A stretch of DNA of 64,000 nt from positions 26,637-90,636 of the forward strand of contig JAGREE010000005.1 in NCBI GenBank assembly GCA_020446675.1. The letters are read 5' to 3'. The position numbers and the translations under genes are program-made. Below, piece by piece: positions 1 through 8,270 of this stretch (positions are counted from its first letter, which is position 1; every line of letters starts with the position of its first letter). This stretch comes from Alphaproteobacteria bacterium. GTDB taxonomy: Bacteria > Pseudomonadota > Alphaproteobacteria > Sphingomonadales > Emcibacteraceae. Under the pieces are notes generated by a model. It was not told the DNA's origin and did not search any database. It worked only from the letters and a program-made list of their open reading frames with translations.

Positions 1-456
1 CCATCGGCCAGTTTTTTGCTTATTGAAAAGCAGTTTGGCGGTGTTTTGGTGCTTTGGATGATGATAGTGATCTGGTCAATGGATACGGGGGCTTATTTTG
101 CGGGGAAAAATATTGGTGGTCCTAAAATGTCTCCAAAAATCAGCCCGAATAAAACTTGGTCAGGGCTTATTGGTGGTGCAATAGCGGCAATCTTAATTGG
201 TGGAATATATGGTTTTTATATGCAGGATCAAAATATATCCTTATTCTCAGATGCCACAATTCTGCTTTTATTAAGTGGTTTGTTTGCAATATTGAGCCAA
301 ATGGGTGATCTGGCAGAGTCAGCGGTTAAAAGGAAATTTTCCGTAAAGGACTCCGGTTCGATCATTCCAGGACATGGTGGTGTAATGGACCGGGTTGATG
401 GTGTGTTATTTGTAGCACCGGCTGTTCTTATTGTATCTAATGTGCTATATGCCTGA
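1..456 (+). CDS. cdsA: Phosphatidate cytidylyltransferase (CdsA), 5'-truncated
   Basis: Makes CDP-diacylglycerol from phosphatidate and CTP in the inner membrane, the branch point of phospholipid synthesis. The reading frame is open from base 1, so only the C-terminal ~151 residues are in the window. They carry the CdsA signature: an S-x-D-x-x-A-Y-x-x-G-K start, then K-x-S-P-x-x-S-P-N-K-T-W-x-G, and near the end D-x-x-E-S-x-x-K-R with a PGHGG-x-x-D-R-x-D motif. Several hydrophobic membrane segments are visible. It is followed after 22 bases by dxr on the same strand, the usual alphaproteobacterial order. Identification is secure; the start lies outside the window. Confidence 0.95.
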   Translation, partial: PSASFLLIEKQFGGVLVLWMMIVIWSMDTGAYFAGKNIGGPKMSPKISPNKTWSGLIGGAIAAILIGGIYGFYMQDQNISLFSDATILLLLSGLFAILSQMGDLAESAVKRKFSVKDSGSIIPGHGGVMDRVDGVLFVAPAVLIVSNVLYA

Positions 457-478
457 TGAATGGAAATAAGTTGTTGAT

Positions 479-1690
479 ATGAATATGAGTTTACCAGACA
501 TAGATCACCTGACGAGCACGTTAGGGCGAACGAGAAAAGACGTAACCATATTAGGCTCCACGGGGTCAATCGGCTGCAATACTCTTGATTTGATTTCCAG
601 AAATCCCGAAAGTTATTCAGTCAAAGCATTAACGGCGAACCAAAGTGTTGAAAAGCTGGCAGCGCAGGCCATAAAATATAATGCTGAAATGGCGGTTATT
701 GCAGATAATAGCCTTTATGAGGACCTAAAAGCCGCTTTATCAGGAACCCAAATTATTGCTGCCGCAGGCGAGAATGCATTGAATGATGCAGCTGAATTGC
801 CTGCTGAACTTGTTATGTCATCTATCGTCGGAGCAGCCGGACTTCGTCCAACATTAACAGCAATAAGGCGCGGAGCAACAATTGCCCTTGCTAATAAAGA
901 ATGTCTTGTCTGTGCGGGTGACTTTATGATGGAGCAGGTTGTGGAATTTGGGGCAACAATGTTGCCGGTGGATTCAGAACATAATGCCATCTTTCAGATA
1001 TTTGATTTTGAAGATCCGCAGAATGTTGAAAAAATTATTTTAACGGCCTCCGGTGGTCCGTTCTGGAATTGTGAACTCTCAGAAATGACTTCAATTACAC
1101 CAGAACAGGCAATAAATCATCCCAATTGGTCAATGGGGGCAAAGATATCAATTGACAGCGCAACCATGATGAACAAAGGGCTGGAACTCATTGAAGCTTA
1201 TTATCTTTTTCCTGTCGAAAAAGATCAGCTGGAAATCATTATACACCCTGAATCCATTATTCACAGTATGGTTTCCTATATGGATGGCTCAGTTCTTGCC
1301 CAACTTGGGACGCCGGATATGAGAACACCCATTTCCTATGCATTGGCTTGGCCCAAAAGAATGAAGACACCATCAAAAAAGCTGGATCTGACAGAAGTCG
1401 GACGTCTTAATTTTATTAAACCGGATGAGGAAAAATTTCCTGCGCTTAATATTACACGACAGGTGTTGCAAATTGGCGGAAGTGCGCCTACTATCCTCAA
1501 CGCTTCTAACGAAGTTGCGGTTTATGCTTTTCTTGATGGGAAAATAAAATTTCTGGATATTGCAAGAATTGTTGAGGAAACTCTTGAAAAAATCAGTTTC
1601 CATAAAATGACAAGCCTGAGCGATGTACATGAAGTGGATGAGAATGCGCGAAGAGTGGCGCAGGAGATAATAACTGGAATGGGCATGTAA
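479..1690 (+). CDS. dxr: 1-deoxy-D-xylulose 5-phosphate reductoisomerase (Dxr)
   Basis: Converts 1-deoxy-D-xylulose 5-phosphate to 2-C-methyl-D-erythritol 4-phosphate with NADPH, the committed step of the MEP isoprenoid pathway; cytosolic. The 403-residue length fits the family. Visible motifs are the NADPH-binding GSTGSIG near residue 27, ALANKE, the metal-binding PVDSEH region, the ASGGPF loop and SIDSATMMNKGLE with the catalytic-site residues. Start ATG at 479 is preferred, although an ATG two codons later is possible. rseP begins 2 bases after the stop, so co-transcription is likely. ispDF, which acts later in the same pathway, lies at 55.3-56.5 kb. Confidence 0.97.
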   Translation: MNMSLPDIDHLTSTLGRTRKDVTILGSTGSIGCNTLDLISRNPESYSVKALTANQSVEKLAAQAIKYNAEMAVIADNSLYEDLKAALSGTQIIAAAGENALNDAAELPAELVMSSIVGAAGLRPTLTAIRRGATIALANKECLVCAGDFMMEQVVEFGATMLPVDSEHNAIFQIFDFEDPQNVEKIILTASGGPFWNCELSEMTSITPEQAINHPNWSMGAKISIDSATMMNKGLELIEAYYLFPVEKDQLEIIIHPESIIHSMVSYMDGSVLAQLGTPDMRTPISYALAWPKRMKTPSKKLDLTEVGRLNFIKPDEEKFPALNITRQVLQIGGSAPTILNASNEVAVYAFLDGKIKFLDIARIVEETLEKISFHKMTSLSDVHEVDENARRVAQEIITGMGM

Positions 1691-1691
1691 T

Positions 1692-2813
1692 ATGGATTTT
1701 TTATTCTCGACTATTCAGCCTGCATTGGCATTTCTCATTATTCTAACAGTGCTCGTTTTTGTGCATGAATGGGGACATTACATCGTAGCAAGGCTATGTG
1801 GCGTAAAAGTGGAAGTTTTTTCAATAGGATTTGGCCCTGAAATAACCGGTTTTTATGATCGTCATGGAACTCGCTGGAAAGTTAGCTGGATACCACTCGG
1901 TGGATATGTGAAATTTTTTGGTGATGCAACAGAATCAAGTGCCCCTTCCCAGGAACTTCTTGCAATGAATGAAGAAGAGAAAAAAGTTTCTTTTCACCAT
2001 AAAAATCTATTGCAGAAATCGGCCATTGTATTTGCTGGACCTGCCATCAATTTTATTTTTGCTATATTGATTTTTTCAGGAATGCTTATTTCCTATGGAA
2101 AGCTGGTTTACGAGCCTGTTGTTGGAGAAGTTATTGCGGAAGGCGCCGCTGAAAAAGCGGGTATCATGCCCGGCGATCGTATAATTGAGATTGATGGATC
2201 CCCTGTTACAGCATTTCGCGATATCAGCAAACATCTGGCATTGAAAGTTGATGATAAAGTATCCTTGATTGTTACAAGAAATGGTCAGAACTTAACCCTT
2301 AATTTTCCACTTAAAACCGTTGAAATTAAAAACTTTCTTGGTGAAGATAAAAAAATATACCAGATCGGCATTAGAAATAATCCAGAAGAACGAAAAATAT
2401 TACACTTTGGTGTTTTTGGGGCTATTTGGGAAGCATCAGGGGAAATAAAAGATCTGACCTATGCTAATCTTATGGGGTTGGGGCAAATTATAATGGGGGA
2501 TCGCTCAGCAAAAGAATTAGGTGGTCCAATAGCCATTGCCAGGGTTGCAGGAAAAGCGGCGGAATTTGGTCTTATTGAGTTTTTAAATATAATGGCAATG
2601 GTTTCCATGGGGTTAGGGCTTATAAATCTTTTTCCAATACCAATGCTTGACGGTGGCCATTTGCTATATTACGCGATAGAAGCTGTCAGAAGAAAAAAAA
2701 TGAGCCTGAAGGCACAAGAAATTGGTTTCAAGATTGGCGCTGCTGTAGTATTAAGCCTGATGGTTTTTGTCTTCTATAATGACATTTCGGCAATTATTAA
2801 TCTGGTCGGATAA
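1692..2813 (+). CDS. rseP: RseP site-2 protease (M50 zinc metalloprotease)
   Basis: Intramembrane zinc protease that in well-studied bacteria cleaves anti-sigma factors and leftover signal peptides. The first transmembrane helix carries HEWGH (His25, Glu26, His29) and the later helix carries LDGG (Asp320), which together form the active site. A single PDZ domain sits between them around residues 110-190, with a GIMPGD core. The length of 373 is typical of the alphaproteobacterial form with one PDZ; E. coli RseP is longer with two. It starts 2 bases after dxr and ends 16 bases before bamA, consistent with an envelope operon. Confidence 0.95.
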   Translation: MDFLFSTIQPALAFLIILTVLVFVHEWGHYIVARLCGVKVEVFSIGFGPEITGFYDRHGTRWKVSWIPLGGYVKFFGDATESSAPSQELLAMNEEEKKVSFHHKNLLQKSAIVFAGPAINFIFAILIFSGMLISYGKLVYEPVVGEVIAEGAAEKAGIMPGDRIIEIDGSPVTAFRDISKHLALKVDDKVSLIVTRNGQNLTLNFPLKTVEIKNFLGEDKKIYQIGIRNNPEERKILHFGVFGAIWEASGEIKDLTYANLMGLGQIIMGDRSAKELGGPIAIARVAGKAAEFGLIEFLNIMAMVSMGLGLINLFPIPMLDGGHLLYYAIEAVRRKKMSLKAQEIGFKIGAAVVLSLMVFVFYNDISAIINLVG

Positions 2814-2829
2814 TATAAGGTAAGATTTA

Positions 2830-5184
2830 GTGATATCAAAAAAATATAAACTTATTAGTATCTGTTTAATTGCCTTATTTGCTCAATTTAATTTGGTAAG
2901 CTTGGTTAATGCGCAGGAAACAGCACTTCCTGAAGAGCCAGGTGTTATTATCTCAAGTGTTGAAGTGAACGGAAATCAACGGATTGAGAAAAGTACTATT
3001 GAGTCCTATCTTTTGATTAATATTGGCGATGCGTACACTGAGCAACTCGGAGATGCTTCTCTTAAACGTTTATATAATACTGGATTATTTTCAGATGTAG
3101 ATGTTGGTCGTCGTGGCACGACACTGGTTGTTACTGTAGCCGAAAACCCGATCATCAACAGAATTGTTTTCGAAGGCAACAAATATAAAGATGATGATGA
3201 TTTATATGAAGAAATTCAATTGCGACCCCGGATTGTTTTCTCGCGAGCGAAAGTAAGAGCTGATGTGCAGCGTATCCTCGAGATATACAGAAGAGGGGGA
3301 CGATTTGCCGCTGCTGTTGATCCTAAAATTATTCAGCTTGATCAAAACAGGGTTAATTTGGTTTTTGAAATATCAGAAGGTGCGAAAAGTGTCATTGGTA
3401 AAATCAATTTCATGGGAAACAAGGTTTTTGATAATAATATTCTTCGTGAAAAAATGGCATCAGTCGAAAGCCGCTGGTGGAAATTCCTGGCTTCTGAAGA
3501 CACATACGATCCAGACAGATTGAACTATGACAAGCAGTTGCTCAGGGATTTTTATCGAGAGCAAGGGTATGCGGATTTTAGAATAACGTCTGCTGTAGCA
3601 GAGCTTTCGCCAGATAAAAAATTCTTTTTTATAAATATCTCAGTAGAAGAAGGAGAACTTTACTCCTTTGGCGATATTTCCGTTGAAAGTGAAATTGAGG
3701 AGCTCGATCCTGAGATTCTCGTAAAGGCCATATATACCAAAAAAGGTCAACAGTATGATTCATCCGCTATTGATTCGTCAGTTGAGATTTTAACGGACAT
3801 CGCTGGATTGAGAGGCTATGCCTTTGTTGACATTCGACCTCAAGTTAGACGTAATCGGGCTGAACGAACAGTTGATATTGTATATGTAATTAATGAAACG
3901 CCACGAGTTTATGTAGAAGAAATAAAAATTATCGATAATGTCAGAACTCATGACAAAGTTATCAGGCGGGAATTAAATCTGGTTGAAGGGGATGCCTACA
4001 ATTCTCAAAAGGTAAAAAGGTCTGAGATTAGGGTTCGTGCACTTCAATTCTTTAAAGAAGTTACAATTGAACAGATTGAAGGATCGGCAGCTGACAAAAC
4101 AGTTCTTGAAATAACGGTTGAGGAGCAGCCGACAGGAGAATTGACAGCTGGCCTTGGTTTTTCAAGTTATGAAGGATTGCTGGTCAATTTTAGTGTTGCG
4201 GAACGAAATTTACTTGGTAAAGGTCAATTCGTAAGACTTGGAGCTGATGTTTCAAAACGGCGTAAACAGGTGGAGTTAGGGTTTACCGAACCTTATTTTC
4301 TTAATAGAAGACTTGCTGTAGGAGCTGATATTTTCTTACGTGACGTTAACTTTATTGAAAGTGGATTTAGACAGAAGACACTTGGAACTACGTTACGTAC
4401 AGGGTTTCCACTAACTGAATATATAATTATGAGCTTTTCTTATGGGCTTACAAAAGATACTGTTCTAACCAGTTTCTTTACTGAAAGTCCTTATATAAGG
4501 GGTAATAATGGTGAATATATTACTTCTTTCATTAGTTATGGTATTTCATATAATTCACTTGATTATCCTCAAAAGCCAAATAGGGGTCAACTATTCACGG
4601 TAAATCAGGAAGTTGCAGGACTAGGTGGTAACGAGAAATATATTAGAACGACTGCTAAATATGACTTTTATTATCCAATATATAAAACTTGGGTATTTAA
4701 TATTAGTGCCGAAGGTGGGCATATTGAGGGTTTAGGAAAAGACATTAGATTAAATAAAAGATTTTTCCTAGGAAACCCAAAAATTCGTGGTTTTAAAGAA
4801 GCAGGGTTAGGACCTAGAGAATGGAGAGAAGGTTTCACTGAATTATATTCGGGTTATACCCTTGGCGGGAACACCTATTATACCACTAAAGCGGAGTTGT
4901 TTATTCCGCTTGGCGGAGGAGCAAGAGACCTTGGAATTGAAGCAAGTGCATATGTGGATGCAGGAGCCTTGTTTAATGTCGATGCAGAAGATAGTTTGAC
5001 CTCAGCAGCAGGCGTGGTATATAGCAAGCTTGGAGATACACCAACACCGAGGGTATCTGTAGGAATAGGTTTCTCATGGGCGTCACCTTTTGGTCCATTT
5101 AGAATTGATTTGGCCAAAGCAATCAGAAGTCAACCAAGCGATGAAACGGAGTTTTTCCAATTTAATGTCGGAACGAGATTTTAA
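2830..5184 (+). CDS. bamA: Outer membrane protein assembly factor BamA
   Basis: Core of the BAM complex, inserting beta-barrel proteins into the outer membrane. An N-terminal signal peptide (hydrophobic run to about residue 28, ending in NA before QE) is followed by five POTRA domains (about residues 35-440) and a C-terminal 16-strand barrel. The barrel contains the GxRGF/Y-type motif (KIRGF) and ends in Phe, as needed for a beta-signal. The start is a GTG with a weak AAGG upstream. Codon use in the barrel between about 4380 and 4870 is visibly more AT-rich than around it, perhaps reflecting variable surface loops. skp follows after one base. Confidence 0.97.
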   Translation: MISKKYKLISICLIALFAQFNLVSLVNAQETALPEEPGVIISSVEVNGNQRIEKSTIESYLLINIGDAYTEQLGDASLKRLYNTGLFSDVDVGRRGTTLVVTVAENPIINRIVFEGNKYKDDDDLYEEIQLRPRIVFSRAKVRADVQRILEIYRRGGRFAAAVDPKIIQLDQNRVNLVFEISEGAKSVIGKINFMGNKVFDNNILREKMASVESRWWKFLASEDTYDPDRLNYDKQLLRDFYREQGYADFRITSAVAELSPDKKFFFINISVEEGELYSFGDISVESEIEELDPEILVKAIYTKKGQQYDSSAIDSSVEILTDIAGLRGYAFVDIRPQVRRNRAERTVDIVYVINETPRVYVEEIKIIDNVRTHDKVIRRELNLVEGDAYNSQKVKRSEIRVRALQFFKEVTIEQIEGSAADKTVLEITVEEQPTGELTAGLGFSSYEGLLVNFSVAERNLLGKGQFVRLGADVSKRRKQVELGFTEPYFLNRRLAVGADIFLRDVNFIESGFRQKTLGTTLRTGFPLTEYIIMSFSYGLTKDTVLTSFFTESPYIRGNNGEYITSFISYGISYNSLDYPQKPNRGQLFTVNQEVAGLGGNEKYIRTTAKYDFYYPIYKTWVFNISAEGGHIEGLGKDIRLNKRFFLGNPKIRGFKEAGLGPREWREGFTELYSGYTLGGNTYYTTKAELFIPLGGGARDLGIEASAYVDAGALFNVDAEDSLTSAAGVVYSKLGDTPTPRVSVGIGFSWASPFGPFRIDLAKAIRSQPSDETEFFQFNVGTRF

Positions 5185-5185
5185 A

Positions 5186-5800
5186 ATGAATAATATTATG
5201 AATGTAAAAAATATATCAATTGCACTGCTTACAATGCTGACAGTGTTTTTAGTAAACAACGTGGCATTTTCGCAAGAAATACCTGTGGCAAAAATCATCG
5301 TGATTGATAACAGGGTCATCAGCACAAATGCTGCCGTAGCCAAAGATATAAACAGACAAACTGCACAAATTAAAGCAACGATGGAAGCAGAACTCCAGAC
5401 AAAGGAAAATGCTTTAAGAGCTGAACAGGAAGATTTAAAAACAAAAATCAATATTATTCCACAAGAATCATATAACCAGTTGCAGCAGGCCTTTCAGGTA
5501 AAGGTTAATCAATATCAGCAGGAAGTGCAGATTAAGAGTCGTCAGCTCGAAACAGCGATCGTGAATGCAAATAATGCCATTGAAAGAGAATTAAAACCCA
5601 TTTTACAAAAAATTCTAAAAGATACTGGTGCAACAATGATGTTGGATAAAAATCTGATCAGAGAACAAATTCCTGGTCTTGATGTAACCACAAGAGTTAT
5701 TGAACAGTTAGATTTGGTAATGCCTTCAACCACAGTGTCTCTGCCGCCGCTTCCTGAAGCAGCACCAGCAGCGGGTGCTGCGGCCCCGCAAGAGAATTAA
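5186..5800 (+). CDS. skp: Periplasmic chaperone Skp/OmpH family
   Basis: OmpH/Skp-type chaperone that escorts unfolded outer-membrane proteins to BamA. The open frame runs upstream inside bamA, but the likely start is ATG 5186 (or 5198), because a signal peptide follows directly and ends near AFSQE. The mature part has the family's beta-strand start (PVAKIIVID), a long Lys/Glu/Gln-rich coiled-coil (about residues 50-140) and the C-terminal region that closes the trimer. The last ~20 residues are a Pro/Ala-rich tail. It begins one base after bamA, and a strong terminator follows. Confidence 0.88.
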   Translation: MNNIMNVKNISIALLTMLTVFLVNNVAFSQEIPVAKIIVIDNRVISTNAAVAKDINRQTAQIKATMEAELQTKENALRAEQEDLKTKINIIPQESYNQLQQAFQVKVNQYQQEVQIKSRQLETAIVNANNAIERELKPILQKILKDTGATMMLDKNLIREQIPGLDVTTRVIEQLDLVMPSTTVSLPPLPEAAPAAGAAAPQEN

Positions 5801-5820
5801 AAAATACATATCTGAAGAAA

Positions 5821-5850
5821 AAACCTGTCATTTATGGCAGGTTTTTTTTA
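5821..5850 (+). terminator. Intrinsic terminator after skp
   Basis: AAACCTGtcA and TGgCAGGTTT form a ~10 bp stem with a small loop and one G-T wobble, followed by eight T. It closes the cdsA-dxr-rseP-bamA-skp unit at the point where lpxD would follow in most relatives. Confidence 0.9.
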
Positions 5851-5922
5851 TTGAGGCTTTTAAATTTTTTTCGAGCTTATTATACTGGTCTAAACAATAA
5901 TTATAATGGAAGATCAATAATT

Positions 5923-6375
5923 ATGTCTCTCGAGAAAGTTGATGATATTGACACTAATAAAATTAAGGAATTAATTCCCCATCGCTACCCTATGCTACTG
6001 GTAGACAGATTGTGCGACATTAATCCTGGCGAAAGTGCAGTTGGGAAAAAAGCTGTCACAATAAATGAGCCGTTTTTTCAAGGGCATTTTCCTGAAAAAC
6101 CTGTGATGCCTGGTGTGTTGATTGTTGAGTCTATGGCGCAGACTGCTGCCGCTCTGGTTATGCTTAGTCTGGGTGAAGATGCAAAAGGTAAACTGGTTTA
6201 TTTTATGTCAATTGATGGCGCGAAATTCAGAAAGCCAGTAGAGCCAGGTGATATGCTGGAGCTTCATGTTCAGAAAGAACAAAGTCGTAGAAATATCTGG
6301 CGTTTCTCAGCCCAGGGAAAAGTGGATGGTGCTGTTGTCGCCGAAGCCACATTTACAGCAATGATAGCGAACTGA
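5923..6375 (+). CDS. fabZ: 3-hydroxyacyl-ACP dehydratase FabZ
   Basis: Dehydrates 3-hydroxyacyl-ACP in fatty acid elongation. The hot-dog fold is evident from IPHRYPMLLVDR, the catalytic His55 in GHFPEKPVMPG and Glu69 in the central helix (VESMAQ). The open frame extends to 5851, but ATG 5923 is chosen because GGAAGA lies 10 bases upstream and it gives 150 residues, the normal size. It normally lies between lpxD and lpxA; neither is present, so the gene probably has its own promoter after the skp terminator. Confidence 0.95.
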   Translation: MSLEKVDDIDTNKIKELIPHRYPMLLVDRLCDINPGESAVGKKAVTINEPFFQGHFPEKPVMPGVLIVESMAQTAAALVMLSLGEDAKGKLVYFMSIDGAKFRKPVEPGDMLELHVQKEQSRRNIWRFSAQGKVDGAVVAEATFTAMIAN

Positions 6376-6381
6376 TGATCA

Positions 6382-6780
6382 ATGACTGAACATTTTAAAA
6401 TGCTCCATACAATGATCCGGGTAAAAGACCTGGATAAATCTATTGCATTTTATTGCAATTTTTTAAAAATGAAATTGCTAAGAAAAAAGGATTACCCGGA
6501 AGGTAAATTTACATTGGCCTTTGTCGGTTATGGAGACGAGGAAAATAATACTGTCGTCGAATTAACGTATAACTGGGACAGGGAAGAGGGGTATGACCTG
6601 GGCAATGGTTTTGGTCATCTCGCTCTGGGTGTGCCGGATATATATAAAACCTGTGAAGAGCTTGAAAGTGCAGGCATCGAAATACCGAGACCACCTGGCC
6701 CTATGAAACACGGTAAGACGGTAATTGCCTTTATTAAAGACCCAGACGGATATATGATTGAACTCATAGAGAAGAAATAA
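6382..6780 (+). CDS. gloA: Lactoylglutathione lyase (glyoxalase I)
   Basis: Isomerises the hemithioacetal of methylglyoxal and glutathione to S-lactoylglutathione, detoxifying methylglyoxal. The 132 residues hold two beta-alpha-beta-beta-beta modules. The four metal ligands expected from E. coli GlxI are present as His9, Glu60, His79 and Glu127, with the DPDGYMIELIE end motif. It lies 6 bases after fabZ on the same strand, so it is probably co-transcribed. Its position between fabZ and gltA is where lpxA-lpxI-lpxB would be expected. Confidence 0.93.
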   Translation: MTEHFKMLHTMIRVKDLDKSIAFYCNFLKMKLLRKKDYPEGKFTLAFVGYGDEENNTVVELTYNWDREEGYDLGNGFGHLALGVPDIYKTCEELESAGIEIPRPPGPMKHGKTVIAFIKDPDGYMIELIEKK

Positions 6781-6812
6781 AAAAACCCGGCATTTAAAAG
6801 CCGGGTTTTCTT
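6781..6812. terminator. Bidirectional terminator between gloA and gltA
   Basis: AAAACCCGGC / GCCGGGTTTT form a perfect 10 bp stem around an ATTTAAAA loop, with A-rich flank on the left and T-rich flank on the right. It can serve gloA on the plus strand and gltA on the minus strand. Confidence 0.9.
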
Positions 6813-6830
6813 TTTGAATTAAATTACTGT

Positions 6831-8144
6831 TTAGCGTTTATCAATGCTCACATACTGGCGTTCACTTTCACCAATAAAGAGTTGACGTGGACGACCGATT
6901 TTCTGGGTAGGATCTTCAATCATTTCGCTCCACTGTGATACCCAGCCAACTGTACGGGCAAGTGCAAACAACACTGTAAACATTTCAGTCGGGAAGCCCA
7001 TGGCTTTAAGAATGATACCAGAATAGAAGTCCACATTAGGATAAAGTTTCTTTTCAATGAAATATGGATCTTCAAGAGCAATACGCTCAAGTTCCTTTGC
7101 CACTTCAAGGAGCGGATCATTTATACCAAGCTCGCCAAGCACTTCATTGGCGGCCTGTTGAAGAACTTTGGCACGTGGATCAAAGTTTTTATAAACGCGG
7201 TGCCCAAATCCCATAAGACGGAAAGGATCGTTCTTATCCTTAGCTTTATCAATATATTCAGGAATTCTGTCAACAGTCCCAATTTCACTAAGCATTTTAA
7301 GGCAGGCTTCATTTGCACCGCCGTGAGCAGGACCCCAAAGGGAAGCAATACCAGCCGCAATACAGGCAAATGGATTTGCACCAGATGATCCGGCAAGGCG
7401 CACGGTTGAGGTTGATGCATTTTGTTCATGATCAGCATGCAGAATAAAGATTTTATCCATGGCGTTGGCCAGGATCGGATTTACTTTATATTCTTCACAA
7501 CTTGGAACGCCAAAAGTCATGTAAAGAAAGTTTTCTGCATAATTAAGGTCATTACGGGGATAAACGAATGGCTGACCAATTGAATATTTGTAAGTCATCG
7601 CCGCAATCGTTGGGATTTTAGCAATCAGTCGGTTAGAAGCCACCTTGCGTTGTTCTGGATCGTTAATATCTGTGCTGTCATGATAGAAAGCTGACATTGC
7701 GCCAACAACACCACACATAATAGCCATCGGATGAGCATCGCGGCGGAAACCACCAAAGAATTTGCTAAGTTGTTCATGAACCATTGTATGATAGGTAATG
7801 GCATGTTTGAACTCTTCATCCTGCTGTTTGTTTGGAAGTTCCCCATTTAACAACAAATATGCGACTTCAAGAAAATCACTTTTTTCAGCGAGCTGGTCAA
7901 TCGGATATCCACGATAAAGCAATTCACCTTTATCGCCATCAATATAGGTAATGGCACTTTCACAGCTGGCTGTTGAAGTAAAGCCGGGATCAAATGTGAA
8001 CATGCCGGTATCACGGTAAAGTGTACGGATATCTATGACATCTGGTCCAGTTGAGCCACCGTATATTGGCAGTTCAAAAGTATTTCCGCGAACTGTTAAT
8101 GAGGCCGTATCTGATGCCACAGTTTTTTTATATTTTTCTTCCAT
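6831..8144 (-). CDS. gltA: Citrate synthase
   Basis: Condenses acetyl-CoA with oxaloacetate to start the TCA cycle. At 437 residues it is the hexameric (type II) Gram-negative form. The catalytic and substrate residues are visible in [27 protein letters not shown] and PNVDFYSG. The ATG is preceded by GGAG at about 5 bases spacing. It lies downstream of gltX on the same strand with a 126-base AT-rich gap, so it may have its own promoter. Confidence 0.98.
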   Translation of the reverse strand: MEEKYKKTVASDTASLTVRGNTFELPIYGGSTGPDVIDIRTLYRDTGMFTFDPGFTSTASCESAITYIDGDKGELLYRGYPIDQLAEKSDFLEVAYLLLNGELPNKQQDEEFKHAITYHTMVHEQLSKFFGGFRRDAHPMAIMCGVVGAMSAFYHDSTDINDPEQRKVASNRLIAKIPTIAAMTYKYSIGQPFVYPRNDLNYAENFLYMTFGVPSCEEYKVNPILANAMDKIFILHADHEQNASTSTVRLAGSSGANPFACIAAGIASLWGPAHGGANEACLKMLSEIGTVDRIPEYIDKAKDKNDPFRLMGFGHRVYKNFDPRAKVLQQAANEVLGELGINDPLLEVAKELERIALEDPYFIEKKLYPNVDFYSGIILKAMGFPTEMFTVLFALARTVGWVSQWSEMIEDPTQKIGRPRQLFIGESERQYVSIDKR

Positions 8145-8232
8145 ATGTCTCCATCCTTTTCGTATTTTGCAAGTTTTAAAAGACAGTTGCCTCTTAAAAC
8201 TTCTATTTATGAGTTTCTATACACTGTTTTCT

Positions 8233-8269
8233 TAAACAAATTGTTTATTTTTTGTGAAATTAAACAATT
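8233..8269. repeat. Overlapping AT-rich inverted repeats between gltX and gltA
   Basis: Three related arms occur: TAAACAA (8233-8239), TTGTTTA (8241-8247) and TAAACAATT (8261-8269). The first two form a palindrome with one central base; AATTGTTTA at 8239-8247 and TAAACAATT form a 9 bp inverted repeat. They lie directly after the gltX stop codon and upstream of gltA. They may be a weak hairpin or an operator; the sequence does not decide. Confidence 0.4.
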
Positions 8270-8270
8270 T

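Noticed and set aside
4380..4870. AT-rich block in bamA as a horizontally acquired segment
   Set aside because: The frame and barrel motifs continue without a break; codon drift in surface-loop coding regions is sufficient explanation.
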